Of a stretch of 9,427 nucleotides of DNA, positions 1 through 6,991 are shown one piece after another; position 1 is the first letter of the stretch, and the number at the start of each line of letters is the position of its first letter. The notes below the pieces were generated by a model that saw only the letters and a program-made list of their open reading frames with translations, did no database searches and was not told the origin of the DNA. The stretch lies in assembly GCA_002339015.1 (NCBI GenBank), contig DDJC01000091.1, positions 125,290 to 134,716 of the forward strand, given 5' to 3'. This stretch comes from Burkholderiales bacterium UBA1834. Lineage in GTDB: Bacteria; Pseudomonadota; Gammaproteobacteria; Burkholderiales; Burkholderiaceae_C. A program made the position numbers and the translations under genes.

Positions 1-1
1 G

Positions 2-1795
2 CTGCGCCCGGAGGCCCTGGCCTCGGGCGATGACAACGTCCTCTACGTGGCCGATCCAGACCGCCCCGCCATCTGGGTGATCGACACCTGGAAGCAGGAG
101 GTCACGCGCCGCATCGACATGGGCCAGGTGCCGCTGGACCTGGCCGCGTGTGGCGGCGACATCGTCGCGCTGCTGGCCGATGGCAGCACCTGGCTGATCG
201 CCCCGTGCGACGAGCCTCGCCGCCTGCCCTGGCCGGTCATCGCCGGTGCTGCGCGCCTGACCGTGGCCCGCAGCGTGGATGGCCGCCGCCTCGCCTGGGT
301 GCTCGCCGCGCCCGGTACGCCCAACGCACGCCTGTATGCGTTGCACCTCGACGATCCCAGGCCCTACGCCGTGCCCGATGCGCGCGATGTGCTGGCCGGT
401 GACGACGACGCCGATTTCGGCATGCTGCTCGTGCTGGCCATGCGCCCGGGCGACGAGTTCGTGCGCCTGCGCTGGCTGGGCAAGCAGCCGGCCCTGCTGC
501 CAGGCCTGAGCGCACCCTTCTATGACGGCGCGGCCATCGCCTTCGCACCCGACGGCCGAGTGGCCTACTGGACGGCCCAGGGCCTGCGCCACGCCGCACC
601 CGCCCGCGCCCACTACAAGCCGCGCGGCGTGCTGATGGGCCATGCGCTGGACAGCGGCCAGGACCAGACCACCTGGGGCCGCGTGCTGATCGAGGCCTGC
701 CTGCCGCCCGGCACGCAGCTGCGCCTGTGGACCTTCACCCGCGACGACATCGACCACGACGACCCATGGCCCCGCACGCCGCCGGCCGGCCAGCCGCTCA
801 GCGACATCGCCCTGCCTGGCGAGACGCCGCTGCCCTCCAGCTACACCTGGCTGCAGCAGGCGGGCGAGCCGTCGCGCCTGTACCGTGACGAGTCGCAGCG
901 CCCACTCACCCGCGCCGTGGCCGAGGGCTTCGCGCTGTACGAAGCGCCGGTGCTTGCGCCGCCCGGCCGCTTCCTGTGGCTGGTGTTCGAGCTGACCGGC
1001 ACGTGCGGCAAGAGCCCGCGCCTGCGCAGCGCGCGTGTCGACTATCCCGGCCACAACCTGTTGCGCCAGTTGCCGCGCACCCTGTGGCGCGAGCCCGCCG
1101 CGCGCGATTTTCTCTATCGTTTCCTGATGCCGATGGCGGCGATGCTGGACGAGTGGGACGGCGTGTCCAGTCAGCGCCACCGCCTGCTGGACGGCCGCGT
1201 TGCGCCCGGCGAGGCCTTGCCATGGCTCGCCTCCTTTGTCGGCTTGGCGATGGACCCGTGCTGGCCCGAGGCCGTGCAGCGCGCCATGGTGCGCGAAGCC
1301 GCGCCGCTGTTCCGCACGCGCGGCACCGTGACCAGCCTGCGCCGCATGATCGAGATCCTGACGGGGGGCGCCGAGGTCGTCATCCTCGAGCACTTCCGCC
1401 TGCGCGGCGGCGGCGTGGCGGGCAACCCGGAGGTGAACCAGTCGCAGGCCGTGCTGGGCGTGGGGTTTCGCGTCGGCGGCCTGATCGGCGAGCCCGAATC
1501 CAGGCCCATGGCCGATGCCGGCCCGGTGGATTTCGACAGCCATGCGCACCGCTTCACCGTGACCGTGGTGGCCGCACTCAGCGAGGCACAACTGGCCTGC
1601 GTGCGCCGCCTGATCGAGGTTCACAAGCCCGCGCACACGGCCTTCGAGCTGTGCACGGCGCGCAGCGGCATCCGGCTCGGCCTGGGCACCCAGGTCGGCC
1701 TGGGCACGGTGGTGGGCCAGTCGGGCGGCTTCCAGCCCGCGGTGGTAGGCCCGGCAGCGCTCGGGCAGGGCTTCGTGCTGGGAGGGCGGCCATGA
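2..1795 (+). CDS. eCIS/phage-tail baseplate protein (gpI-like, TIGR02242-type), 5' end missing
   Basis: The reading frame is already open at the left edge, so the true start lies upstream; the GTG at 47 is only an internal codon. Of 597 visible residues, about 1-200 look like beta-propeller strands (LYVADPDRPAIWVID and similar repeats). Residues ~205-345 form a beta-sandwich-like part with the family's DSG...TxWxR, LPPGTQLRLWT and GRFLWLVFELTG elements. Residues ~353-467 match the phage tail protein I domain: LLRQLPRTLWRE, LDG-VAPGEALPWLASFVGL, then the RTRGTVTSLRRMIEILTG helix and VVILEHF. The tail holds HRFTVTV, KPAHTAFEL and a Gly-rich LGLGTQVGLGTVVG end. Known family members sit in the baseplate of contractile injection particles. 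The stop overlaps the next start (ATGA), and the AAA+ ATPase two genes on supports eCIS rather than an ordinary prophage. The family call is firm; the exact baseplate position is inferred. Confidence 0.85.
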   Translation: MRPEALASGDDNVLYVADPDRPAIWVIDTWKQEVTRRIDMGQVPLDLAACGGDIVALLADGSTWLIAPCDEPRRLPWPVIAGAARLTVARSVDGRRLAWVLAAPGTPNARLYALHLDDPRPYAVPDARDVLAGDDDADFGMLLVLAMRPGDEFVRLRWLGKQPALLPGLSAPFYDGAAIAFAPDGRVAYWTAQGLRHAAPARAHYKPRGVLMGHALDSGQDQTTWGRVLIEACLPPGTQLRLWTFTRDDIDHDDPWPRTPPAGQPLSDIALPGETPLPSSYTWLQQAGEPSRLYRDESQRPLTRAVAEGFALYEAPVLAPPGRFLWLVFELTGTCGKSPRLRSARVDYPGHNLLRQLPRTLWREPAARDFLYRFLMPMAAMLDEWDGVSSQRHRLLDGRVAPGEALPWLASFVGLAMDPCWPEAVQRAMVREAAPLFRTRGTVTSLRRMIEILTGGAEVVILEHFRLRGGGVAGNPEVNQSQAVLGVGFRVGGLIGEPESRPMADAGPVDFDSHAHRFTVTVVAALSEAQLACVRRLIEVHKPAHTAFELCTARSGIRLGLGTQVGLGTVVGQSGGFQPAVVGPAALGQGFVLGGRP

Positions 1796-3351
1796 GTGCT
1801 GACGACCTGCACATTGCCCGCCTGCGCGGCACCCTGCACAGCGCCCACCCGCTGTCCGAGCAGGACCTTCGCCGCTGGCGTGAGACGGTGGAAGAGGCCG
1901 GCATGCCCGACCTGGGCGTGCACATGAGCGACCCCGAGGAATGGCTGCTGATCCGCCACCTGGACGTGGCCATGCGCTGGTGCCCAGACGGCCCGCGCGC
2001 CGAGGCCGGGCAGGACTGGTCACAGGCCCTGCAGCAGGCCGTGCGCGAGTTGATGACCCGCCCCGAGCACCCGGACCTGGTGCGCTACCGGGGCCGCCGC
2101 CAGGGCCTGTCTGACCTGATCTACCGCAGCGCCCTGGGTGAAACGCATCACCAATGGGCCTGGCACCGCATGGGCTGGCTGGACGGCACCGAGATGAGCC
2201 CGCAGCGTGCGCTGGCACAGGGGCTGGCGCACCTGCGCGCGCAGCCCGGCTGGGTGTGGCCCCTGCTGCGCCAATGGGTGGCGGCCGAGGCCTCCACCGG
2301 TGTGCTCACCGCCTTGCTGCGTGCCGTGCCAGTGAGCGAATGGCAAGGCTGGCTGGGCACCTGCGTGGCCAGCCGGGGTTATGCGGTGCTTCAGTGGCGC
2401 GGCGGGCCGGCGCACCACCGCACGGGCTGGCAGCCGTTTGCGAGGACCGAATCCGATCAGGGCCATGCGCACACCGTGGCGCCTGAAGACCTGGTCTGGC
2501 CCGCGCTCAACACCGATGCCCAGGTGCTGTCCGGCTGGCTGGCGGCGCGCCCCTGGCTGGCGGCTTCGCATGGCGAGGTGCTGGCCGTGCTGATGGCCGC
2601 CGTCGCCTGGCCTGACCAGGGCAGCGGCGTCGGCCTGCTGCGTCAGCGCCTGGATGCCGCGTGGCGCGTGGTGTGGGGCGCGGGCGTGGCGGCGCCACCC
2701 GCCTTGTGGCGTGAATGCGATGGGGATGCTGCGTCTGCTTCACCGGCCGTGGTGTCTGCGGCAGACCCGTCGACGCCGCCCTCGGGGCCCGTGCCGATGG
2801 ATGTCGTGCACCGGCAGGCGGATCATCCTGAAGCGGGTGACATCGACCTGCCGCCCGCCCCCGCCTTGCCCGACAGCGAACTCTGGCAGCCTACCCAATG
2901 GGCTGGGGCGCTGTTCTGGCTGCGCGCCCTGGAAGCGCCGGGCCTGCTCGAAGCGTTGATGGGCCCGACCCATGGCCAGGGCGTCGATGCGCGTGGCCAT
3001 GCGCTGGCCGCCTTGGCCACGGCGCTGGGTGTGCCTTCACAGGATGCGGCCTTGCGTGCCTTTGTCGGTGGCGTGCTGCCCCAGGGGCAGCCGCAGCCGG
3101 GCGTGGCCCAGGCCGCGCAATCGCAGGCCGCGCGTTGGGGCGCCTGGCTGGACGAGGTCGCGCCCGAACTGGCCGAGCCGCGCCTGCGCACCGTGTGCCA
3201 GCGGCCGGGCCGGCTGCGCTTCGAGCCCGGCTGGATCGAGCTGCACCTGACGCTGGACCAGGTGGACACGCGCATCCGCCGCCTGGGCCTGGATCTGGAC
3301 GCGGGCTACCTGCCCTGGCTGGGCTGTGTGCTGAGGATCCGTTATGAATGA
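1792..3351 (+). CDS. eCIS-associated protein encoded next to the ATPase (possible tape-measure/Pvc14-type), 519 aa
   Basis: The start overlaps the previous stop as ATGA, with GGAGG at 1781-1785 as ribosome binding site. No enzymatic motif, signal peptide or membrane helix is visible. The protein has two parts. Residues 1-~305 are helical and Trp/Leu-rich, opening with HIARLRGTLHSAHPLSEQDL and containing EEWLLIRHLDVAMRW. Residues ~362-519 are a second helical part ending in GWIELHLTLDQVDTRIRRLGLDLDAG then LPWLG (480-513). They are joined by an acidic, Pro/Ala/Ser-rich linker (~308-360). The ending resembles, from memory, proteins coded just before AAA+ ATPases in eCIS loci, some labelled contractile injection system tape measure. 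Its place between baseplate protein and ATPase supports a role in particle assembly or length control. The eCIS association is well supported; the molecular role is not. Confidence 0.7.
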   Translation: MSADDLHIARLRGTLHSAHPLSEQDLRRWRETVEEAGMPDLGVHMSDPEEWLLIRHLDVAMRWCPDGPRAEAGQDWSQALQQAVRELMTRPEHPDLVRYRGRRQGLSDLIYRSALGETHHQWAWHRMGWLDGTEMSPQRALAQGLAHLRAQPGWVWPLLRQWVAAEASTGVLTALLRAVPVSEWQGWLGTCVASRGYAVLQWRGGPAHHRTGWQPFARTESDQGHAHTVAPEDLVWPALNTDAQVLSGWLAARPWLAASHGEVLAVLMAAVAWPDQGSGVGLLRQRLDAAWRVVWGAGVAAPPALWRECDGDAASASPAVVSAADPSTPPSGPVPMDVVHRQADHPEAGDIDLPPAPALPDSELWQPTQWAGALFWLRALEAPGLLEALMGPTHGQGVDARGHALAALATALGVPSQDAALRAFVGGVLPQGQPQPGVAQAAQSQAARWGAWLDEVAPELAEPRLRTVCQRPGRLRFEPGWIELHLTLDQVDTRIRRLGLDLDAGYLPWLGCVLRIRYE

Positions 3352-5542
3352 GCCGGCACGCCATGACCTGAACCCGGCGCATGCGGCTGGTGAGCCCGTG
3401 CCGCCTGCCGTGGCCGTGGTCGCCGCCTTGCGTCTGCACACCCGCCACGCCCTGGCGGGTGTGGCGCAGCGCCTGGCGCGCAGCCTGGCCGAGCGCCTGC
3501 TGCCCGCCTCCGTGGCCCCCGGGCCGTCGTCCGATGAGCTGGCGCGTGCGCTGGCCTTCGTGGACGAGCATGTGGCCAGCCTGCCACCTTTGCCCGCCTC
3601 GCCGCAAGGCCATTCCTCACACGGCTGGCCCGATCATCATCCGCTGACCCGCCTGCTGCAACTGCCCGCCAGCGCAGGCCAGGCATCGTCGTCCACGCTG
3701 TGCGACCTGGTGTTGCTGGCCTGCCTGCCCGAAGCCCACGAAGGCCTGGCCACCCTGTGCCGCCTGGTGCACCCGGCCCAGCAACCCTGGCCCACGGTGG
3801 CGTTGGCCTTGCACTGGCTGGAGCACGAGGCCGCCGGTCCCGACGCCGATGTCTGCGCCCTGCGCGATGCCATCGAAGACCTGCTGTGCCATGCTCCCCT
3901 GGCCCGTCTGGGCCTGCTGCGCCTGGAGGGCGACGGCCCCTGGCATGGCCGCACCTTGCGCGCCGCACCTTTCGTGTGGCCTGCGCTGACCGGCCGCGCC
4001 CTGTCGGGCGAGGAGGTGCGTCTGGCCGTGGGCTACCGCCAGGTGCCGGGCCTGGATGCCTGGCTGGCCCAGCCCGAGGTGGCGCAGGCCGTGCTGGCCT
4101 TGCGGCGTGGCCTGTCTTGCCAGTTGCTGCTGGTCGGGGGCGATGCGGCCATGCGCCACACCCGTGCCCGCGCCCTGCTGGGCGCCGCGCAGACCAGTGC
4201 GGTGCTCACCCCGGTCGATGATGCCGATGGCGGTACCCGCGACAAGCGCATCGGCGGGGCCCTGGCTGCCGCATGGCTCTACCAGTCCTGCCTGTGGCTG
4301 GAAGACCGGCGCGATGACCTCGCGGAGCCCACCGCTTCGTCGGGCACCGGCGGCATGGGGCTGGACCGCGTGCCGCTGGAACAGGCCTTGCCCATCATCG
4401 TGACGGCCGCCACCGAGCGACGATGCCCACCGATGGACCTGCCGCAGATCCGCCTGCCCGTGCAGCCGCTGGCGCCCGTGGCCCGGCGTGCGCTGTGGCA
4501 ATCGCTGCTGCCGCAGCTGGGCGACCAGGTGCCGCAACTGGCCGCGCGCTATCCCATCGAGCCCGACGATGCGCGCGATGTGGTGCGCGACCTGTCGCTG
4601 CGCCAGCGGCTGCACGGCCAGCCCCTCGCGCTCGACGATGTCGGTGCCTGTGTGCGGGCCCGCACCGCCTGGCATGCCCGCCCGGGCATCAGCCGTGTGC
4701 TGCCGCAGGCCGATTGGTCCGCACTGCTGCTGCCGCAGGCCGCAATCGAACCACTGCAGTCCGCCGTGCGCCGCGTGCTGCAGCAGATCACCGTGCTCGA
4801 CGACTGGGGCTTCGAGCAGGGCCGCACGGGCCGCCGTGGTGTGCGCATGCTTTTCTACGGCCCGCCCGGTACGGGCAAGACCCTGGCCGCCGAGGTGATG
4901 GCCCGCGCGCTGGGTGTGGACCTGCTGGTGGTCGATCTCTCGGCGCTCGTCTCCAAGTACATCGGCGAGACCGAGAAGAACCTGGCCGCCGTGTTTGACG
5001 TGGCCGAGCGCTCGCGCGCACTGCTGCTGTTCGACGAGGCCGACGCGCTCTTCGGCAAGCGCACCGATGCGCAGGACGCGCACGACCGCTACGCCAACAT
5101 GGAGACGGCTTACCTGCTGCAGCGCCTGGAGCGCTACGAAGGCGTGGCCGTGCTCACCACCAATCTGCGCGGCCAGCTCGACAAGGCTTTCACCCGCCGC
5201 TTCGAGGCCATCGTCGAGTTCGCCGAGCCCGATGCCGGCGTGCGCGAAGCCTTGTGGAAACTGCACCTACCGCCGGCCGCGCCGCTGGCGCCCGACGTGA
5301 ACTTGCGCGAGCTGGCCGAGTGGTATGCCATCGCCGGCGCGCAGATCAAGAACGCTGCGCTGGCCGCCGCCTTCCTGGCCGCATCGAACCAGGCGCGCAT
5401 CGCGCAGCGCCATTTCCTCTGGGCCATCGAGCGCGAGTTCGACAAGGCCGGCCGTGCCCACCCGGGCCTTCCGCCGCAGTACGTCCCCCTTCAGGACACC
5501 CACGACACCTTTGGGCCCAGCCCCGACAGGAGCACCGCATGA
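3344..5542 (+). CDS. eCIS AAA+ ATPase (Afp15/Pvc15-like), degenerate plus active AAA lobes
   Basis: The start lies inside the end of the preceding gene (8-base overlap), with GAGG at 3333-3336 seven bases upstream. The 732-residue protein has a helical N-terminal part (~1-230), a degenerate AAA-like lobe (~240-400) and an intact AAA+ module (~460-720). The intact lobe shows Walker A GPPGTGKT (506-513), the pore-loop region LVSKYIGETEKN, Walker B LLLFDEAD (560-567), sensor 1 TTN (605-607) and FTRRF with arginine-finger candidates. The first lobe keeps the fold pattern but not catalysis: LLLVGGDAAMRH in place of Walker A (~261-272), LWLEDRRDD in place of Walker B (317-325) and PIIVTAA as the sensor strand (350-356). 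AAA+ ATPases of this type are near-universal in eCIS clusters, where they are thought to act in the producing cell on particle assembly or effector loading. The ATPase call is firm; its eCIS role rests on family and context. Confidence 0.92.
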   Translation: MNEPARHDLNPAHAAGEPVPPAVAVVAALRLHTRHALAGVAQRLARSLAERLLPASVAPGPSSDELARALAFVDEHVASLPPLPASPQGHSSHGWPDHHPLTRLLQLPASAGQASSSTLCDLVLLACLPEAHEGLATLCRLVHPAQQPWPTVALALHWLEHEAAGPDADVCALRDAIEDLLCHAPLARLGLLRLEGDGPWHGRTLRAAPFVWPALTGRALSGEEVRLAVGYRQVPGLDAWLAQPEVAQAVLALRRGLSCQLLLVGGDAAMRHTRARALLGAAQTSAVLTPVDDADGGTRDKRIGGALAAAWLYQSCLWLEDRRDDLAEPTASSGTGGMGLDRVPLEQALPIIVTAATERRCPPMDLPQIRLPVQPLAPVARRALWQSLLPQLGDQVPQLAARYPIEPDDARDVVRDLSLRQRLHGQPLALDDVGACVRARTAWHARPGISRVLPQADWSALLLPQAAIEPLQSAVRRVLQQITVLDDWGFEQGRTGRRGVRMLFYGPPGTGKTLAAEVMARALGVDLLVVDLSALVSKYIGETEKNLAAVFDVAERSRALLLFDEADALFGKRTDAQDAHDRYANMETAYLLQRLERYEGVAVLTTNLRGQLDKAFTRRFEAIVEFAEPDAGVREALWKLHLPPAAPLAPDVNLRELAEWYAIAGAQIKNAALAAAFLAASNQARIAQRHFLWAIEREFDKAGRAHPGLPPQYVPLQDTHDTFGPSPDRSTA

Positions 5543-5742
5543 GCACCTTGACCCAGTACTGGATCGACGAAGCCAGCCGCCTGGACCAGACCCTGGGCGC
5601 CGTCCGCACCGACACCGGCATCGCACGCCTGGCGCAGGCCGGCGCGCAGACGCAGTCGCGCGTCGCGGCCGATGCGGTGCGCGTGGCTTCCGACGCGGTG
5701 GCCGTGGCGCGCAGGGCCCTGGCCGGCATCCCCACGCCGGCC
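5539..5742 (+). pseudogene. 5' fragment of an unidentified gene downstream of the eCIS ATPase, cut by the sequence junction
   Basis: The ATG overlaps the ATPase stop as ATGA, with AGGAG at 5528-5532, so this was the next gene of the operon. About 68 genuine codons are visible. They predict a soluble, Ala-rich, mostly helical protein: MSTLTQYWIDEASRLDQTLG, a turn, then a helix with regular AxxAVxxASDAVAVAxxAL spacing that could be a coiled coil, ending in GIPTPADG. I do not recognise a family. The frame stays open past the junction to a TGA at 6070-6072, which would give a 177-residue product, but from about residue 69 it is the antisense translation of an ABC-transporter gene and has no biological meaning. 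The true end of the left-hand gene is not in the window. It may extend a little into the shared tract (to ~5766). Confidence 0.65.
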
Positions 5743-5766
5743 GATGGCGACCCGCTGCTGCTGGCC
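5737..5766. other. Junction between two unrelated genomic sources
   Basis: Left of this point the DNA reads as the + strand eCIS operon; right of it the - strand reads as an amino-acid ABC ATPase. The ABC sequence matches its family through LSGGQQQRVAI (codon for I at 5743-5745), then departs abruptly: the expected ARAL...Walker B is replaced by GRRGDAG, the antisense of the left-hand gene. The tract around 5742-5766 (ATGGCGACCCGCTGCTGCTG core) reads plausibly in both genes, so the exact breakpoint cannot be placed within it. Base composition and codon use change at the same point. No transposase, terminal inverted repeat or target-site duplication is visible. Confidence 0.8.
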
Positions 5767-6219
5767 GCCGGAGAGCTGGTGGGGGTACTTGTCGGCCTGA
5801 GCCTGAATGCGCACCCGCTCGAGCAGACCGAGCGCCCGGGCTTTGGCCTCCTCAGGGCGCAACCCCAGGGTATGCACCGGCGCCACCATCAGGTTTTCCA
5901 GCACCGTCATATGGGGGAAGAGGTTGAACTGCTGAAACACCATGCCAACCCGACCTTGCAGGCGGCGCAGGTAGGAAGGGGTCACCGGCTCGCCAAACAG
6001 GAACAGCTGGCCGTCGTCGATTCCCTCCAGCCCGTTGATGGTGCGGATCAGGGTCGATTTTCCCGAGCCTGACGGGCCACAGATAACCCACTTCTCTCCA
6101 CGTTCAATGGTGAGATCGATGTGATGAAGAGCCTGAAAGTCGCCATAGAATTTGTCGACGCCACAAAAGCGCACACAGGGTTGCGAGCTGGTCAAGAAGC
6201 GGGTTCCACTCAGAATCAT
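5743..6219 (-). pseudogene. Polar amino-acid ABC transporter ATP-binding protein, truncated after the signature motif
   Basis: This is the N-terminal 159 residues of a GlnQ/GltL/YhdZ-type ATPase, the cytoplasmic engine of a polar amino-acid importer. Visible elements are the A-loop Tyr (FYGDF, Y25), Walker A GPSGSGKST (48-56), Q-loop VGMVFQQFNLFPH (Q96) and signature LSGGQQQRVAI (149-159). Walker B, D-loop and H-switch, about 80-90 residues in this family, are absent because the sequence switches source. The frame stays open to 5491, but those extra residues are antisense of the left-hand operon. The ATG at 6219 gives a 15-residue extension before VRFCGVDKFYG; homologues usually start near that point, so the GTG at 6174 is an alternative. 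Neither has a clear Shine-Dalgarno. A TATAAA (complement of 6238-6243) could be a -10 element. The intact gene presumably continues with its operon in the source genome. Confidence 0.85.
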
Positions 6220-6242
6220 TTACGCCATGGTATTGATTTTAT

Positions 6243-6272
6243 AGGGGGATGACAAAGAAAACCCCCTTGTCA
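6243..6272. repeat. Two interleaved short inverted repeats in a divergent promoter region
   Basis: AGGGGG (6243-6248) is complementary to CCCCCT (6262-6267), and TGACAA (6250-6255) is complementary to TTGTCA (6267-6272). The arms alternate, so both stems could coexist only as a pseudoknot; as DNA, the second pair is a 6-bp dyad with an 11-base spacer. They lie between the divergent ABC ATPase and membrane-protein genes and abut the TATAAA possibly used by the ABC gene. They may be an operator or a coincidence in a short region. Confidence 0.3.
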
Positions 6273-6325
6273 GCATCCTGATGGCTATTCACAATGGCGC
6301 CATTTCGTGATGACAGGAGCTTTTC

Positions 6326-6868
6326 ATGCGTATTACATCCTTGCTTGCCGGTTCGCAGGTGCAGCTGTTGATGCCGCCAGCGGTTCGCTATCGCTGCGTC
6401 ATTTTTCTGCTGTTGCTGGTGAGTTGGGGCGTGGTGGCGGCCTCCTTGTGGGATGGCTGGGGCGCCATGGCGCTGCTCAACTGGGTGGGTGTGGTCTTTG
6501 GTGGCATCACCGGGATCATGGTGTCGCTGCCCCGCAGCTGGCAGCCCTGGCGCCTGGCGGAGCTGGGGTGGGATGAACAGCATATCTATCTGCTCAATGG
6601 CAACAAGGATGAGGCGCTGGCGCTGCCCCGCAACCAGCTGGTGGCGCTTGAACGGGAGCGGCGAGTGGGCCACGACGGCCAGTGGCTCGACTTCAGCCTC
6701 GATCTGCAACTGAGTGAAGAGGAGCTGGCGGCGGCCATGGCCTTGCTGGATCTCAAGGCGGGGGAGCTCCATCTGGTGAGCCCGTCTGTCTATCGCTTCG
6801 GCTTTAAACGGGCCTGGCACGGTCGCCGGATGCTGGCGCAACAGTTGTCAGATCTGCAATCGGCCTGA
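6326..6868 (+). CDS. Hypothetical inner-membrane protein with two transmembrane helices, 180 aa
   Basis: The start is supported by AGGAG at 6315-6319, six bases before the ATG. Residues ~23-42 (CVIFLLLLVSWGVVAASLW) and ~46-66 (AMALLNWVGVVFGGITGIMV) form a hydrophobic hairpin. The C-terminal ~110 residues are soluble, alternate short strands with charged turns (LGWDEQHIYLLNG, LALPRNQLVALER), and contain an acidic helix around LSEEELAAAMALLDL. This layout, a TM hairpin followed by a strand-rich domain, recalls small bacterial PH-like (YcxB/bPH) membrane proteins, but that is inference from pattern only. Codon use matches the other right-hand genes. It is transcribed away from the truncated ABC gene and is probably monocistronic. 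I do not recognise a named homologue. Confidence 0.75.
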   Translation: MRITSLLAGSQVQLLMPPAVRYRCVIFLLLLVSWGVVAASLWDGWGAMALLNWVGVVFGGITGIMVSLPRSWQPWRLAELGWDEQHIYLLNGNKDEALALPRNQLVALERERRVGHDGQWLDFSLDLQLSEEELAAAMALLDLKAGELHLVSPSVYRFGFKRAWHGRRMLAQQLSDLQSA

Positions 6869-6923
6869 GTCGACTATTTTCTCGACAATTCCCAGCAAAG
6901 CTCAGATACTGCCAGTGACTCGA

Positions 6924-6975
6924 ATTGATCTTGTCTGCACTGTTAACCCAAGAGATCAATCACTTGACGACAGTG
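6924..6975 (+). promoter_or_regulatory. Interleaved inverted repeats in the leader region of the RRM gene
   Basis: ATTGATCT (6924-6931) is perfectly complementary to AGATCAAT (6953-6960), and the stem can be lengthened by TTG/CAA with a two-base bulge. CACTGT (6938-6943) is complementary to ACAGTG (6970-6975). The arms alternate in pseudoknot order. A further CAGTG at 6913-6917 could compete for CACTG. If transcribed, this would be a structured 5' leader able to switch between folds; if not, the 8-bp dyad could be a protein-binding site. No promoter placing the start upstream of it is clear, so the RNA reading is speculative. Confidence 0.35.
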
Positions 6976-6991
6976 TGGAGAAGGCCACGGC

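Noticed and set aside
976..1791. Upstream in-frame extension of the 519-residue protein (frame open from 976)
   Set aside because: It overlaps the tail-protein domain in another frame and is Arg/Pro/Gly-rich out-of-frame translation. The ATG at 1792 has GGAGG and the overlap typical of this operon.
47..1795. GTG at 47 as the start of the tail protein
   Set aside because: The frame is open to the left edge and the propeller-like residues continue across position 47, so the gene begins outside the window.
3617..5266. A 549-codon open frame on the - strand opposite the AAA+ ATPase gene
   Set aside because: GC-rich DNA keeps antisense frames open. The + strand here encodes clear AAA+ motifs, and the antisense product is Gln/His/Gly-rich with no domain.
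5737..5766. Transposon or integrase-mediated insertion at the junction
   Set aside because: There is no transposase, integrase, tRNA gene, terminal inverted repeat or duplicated target near it.
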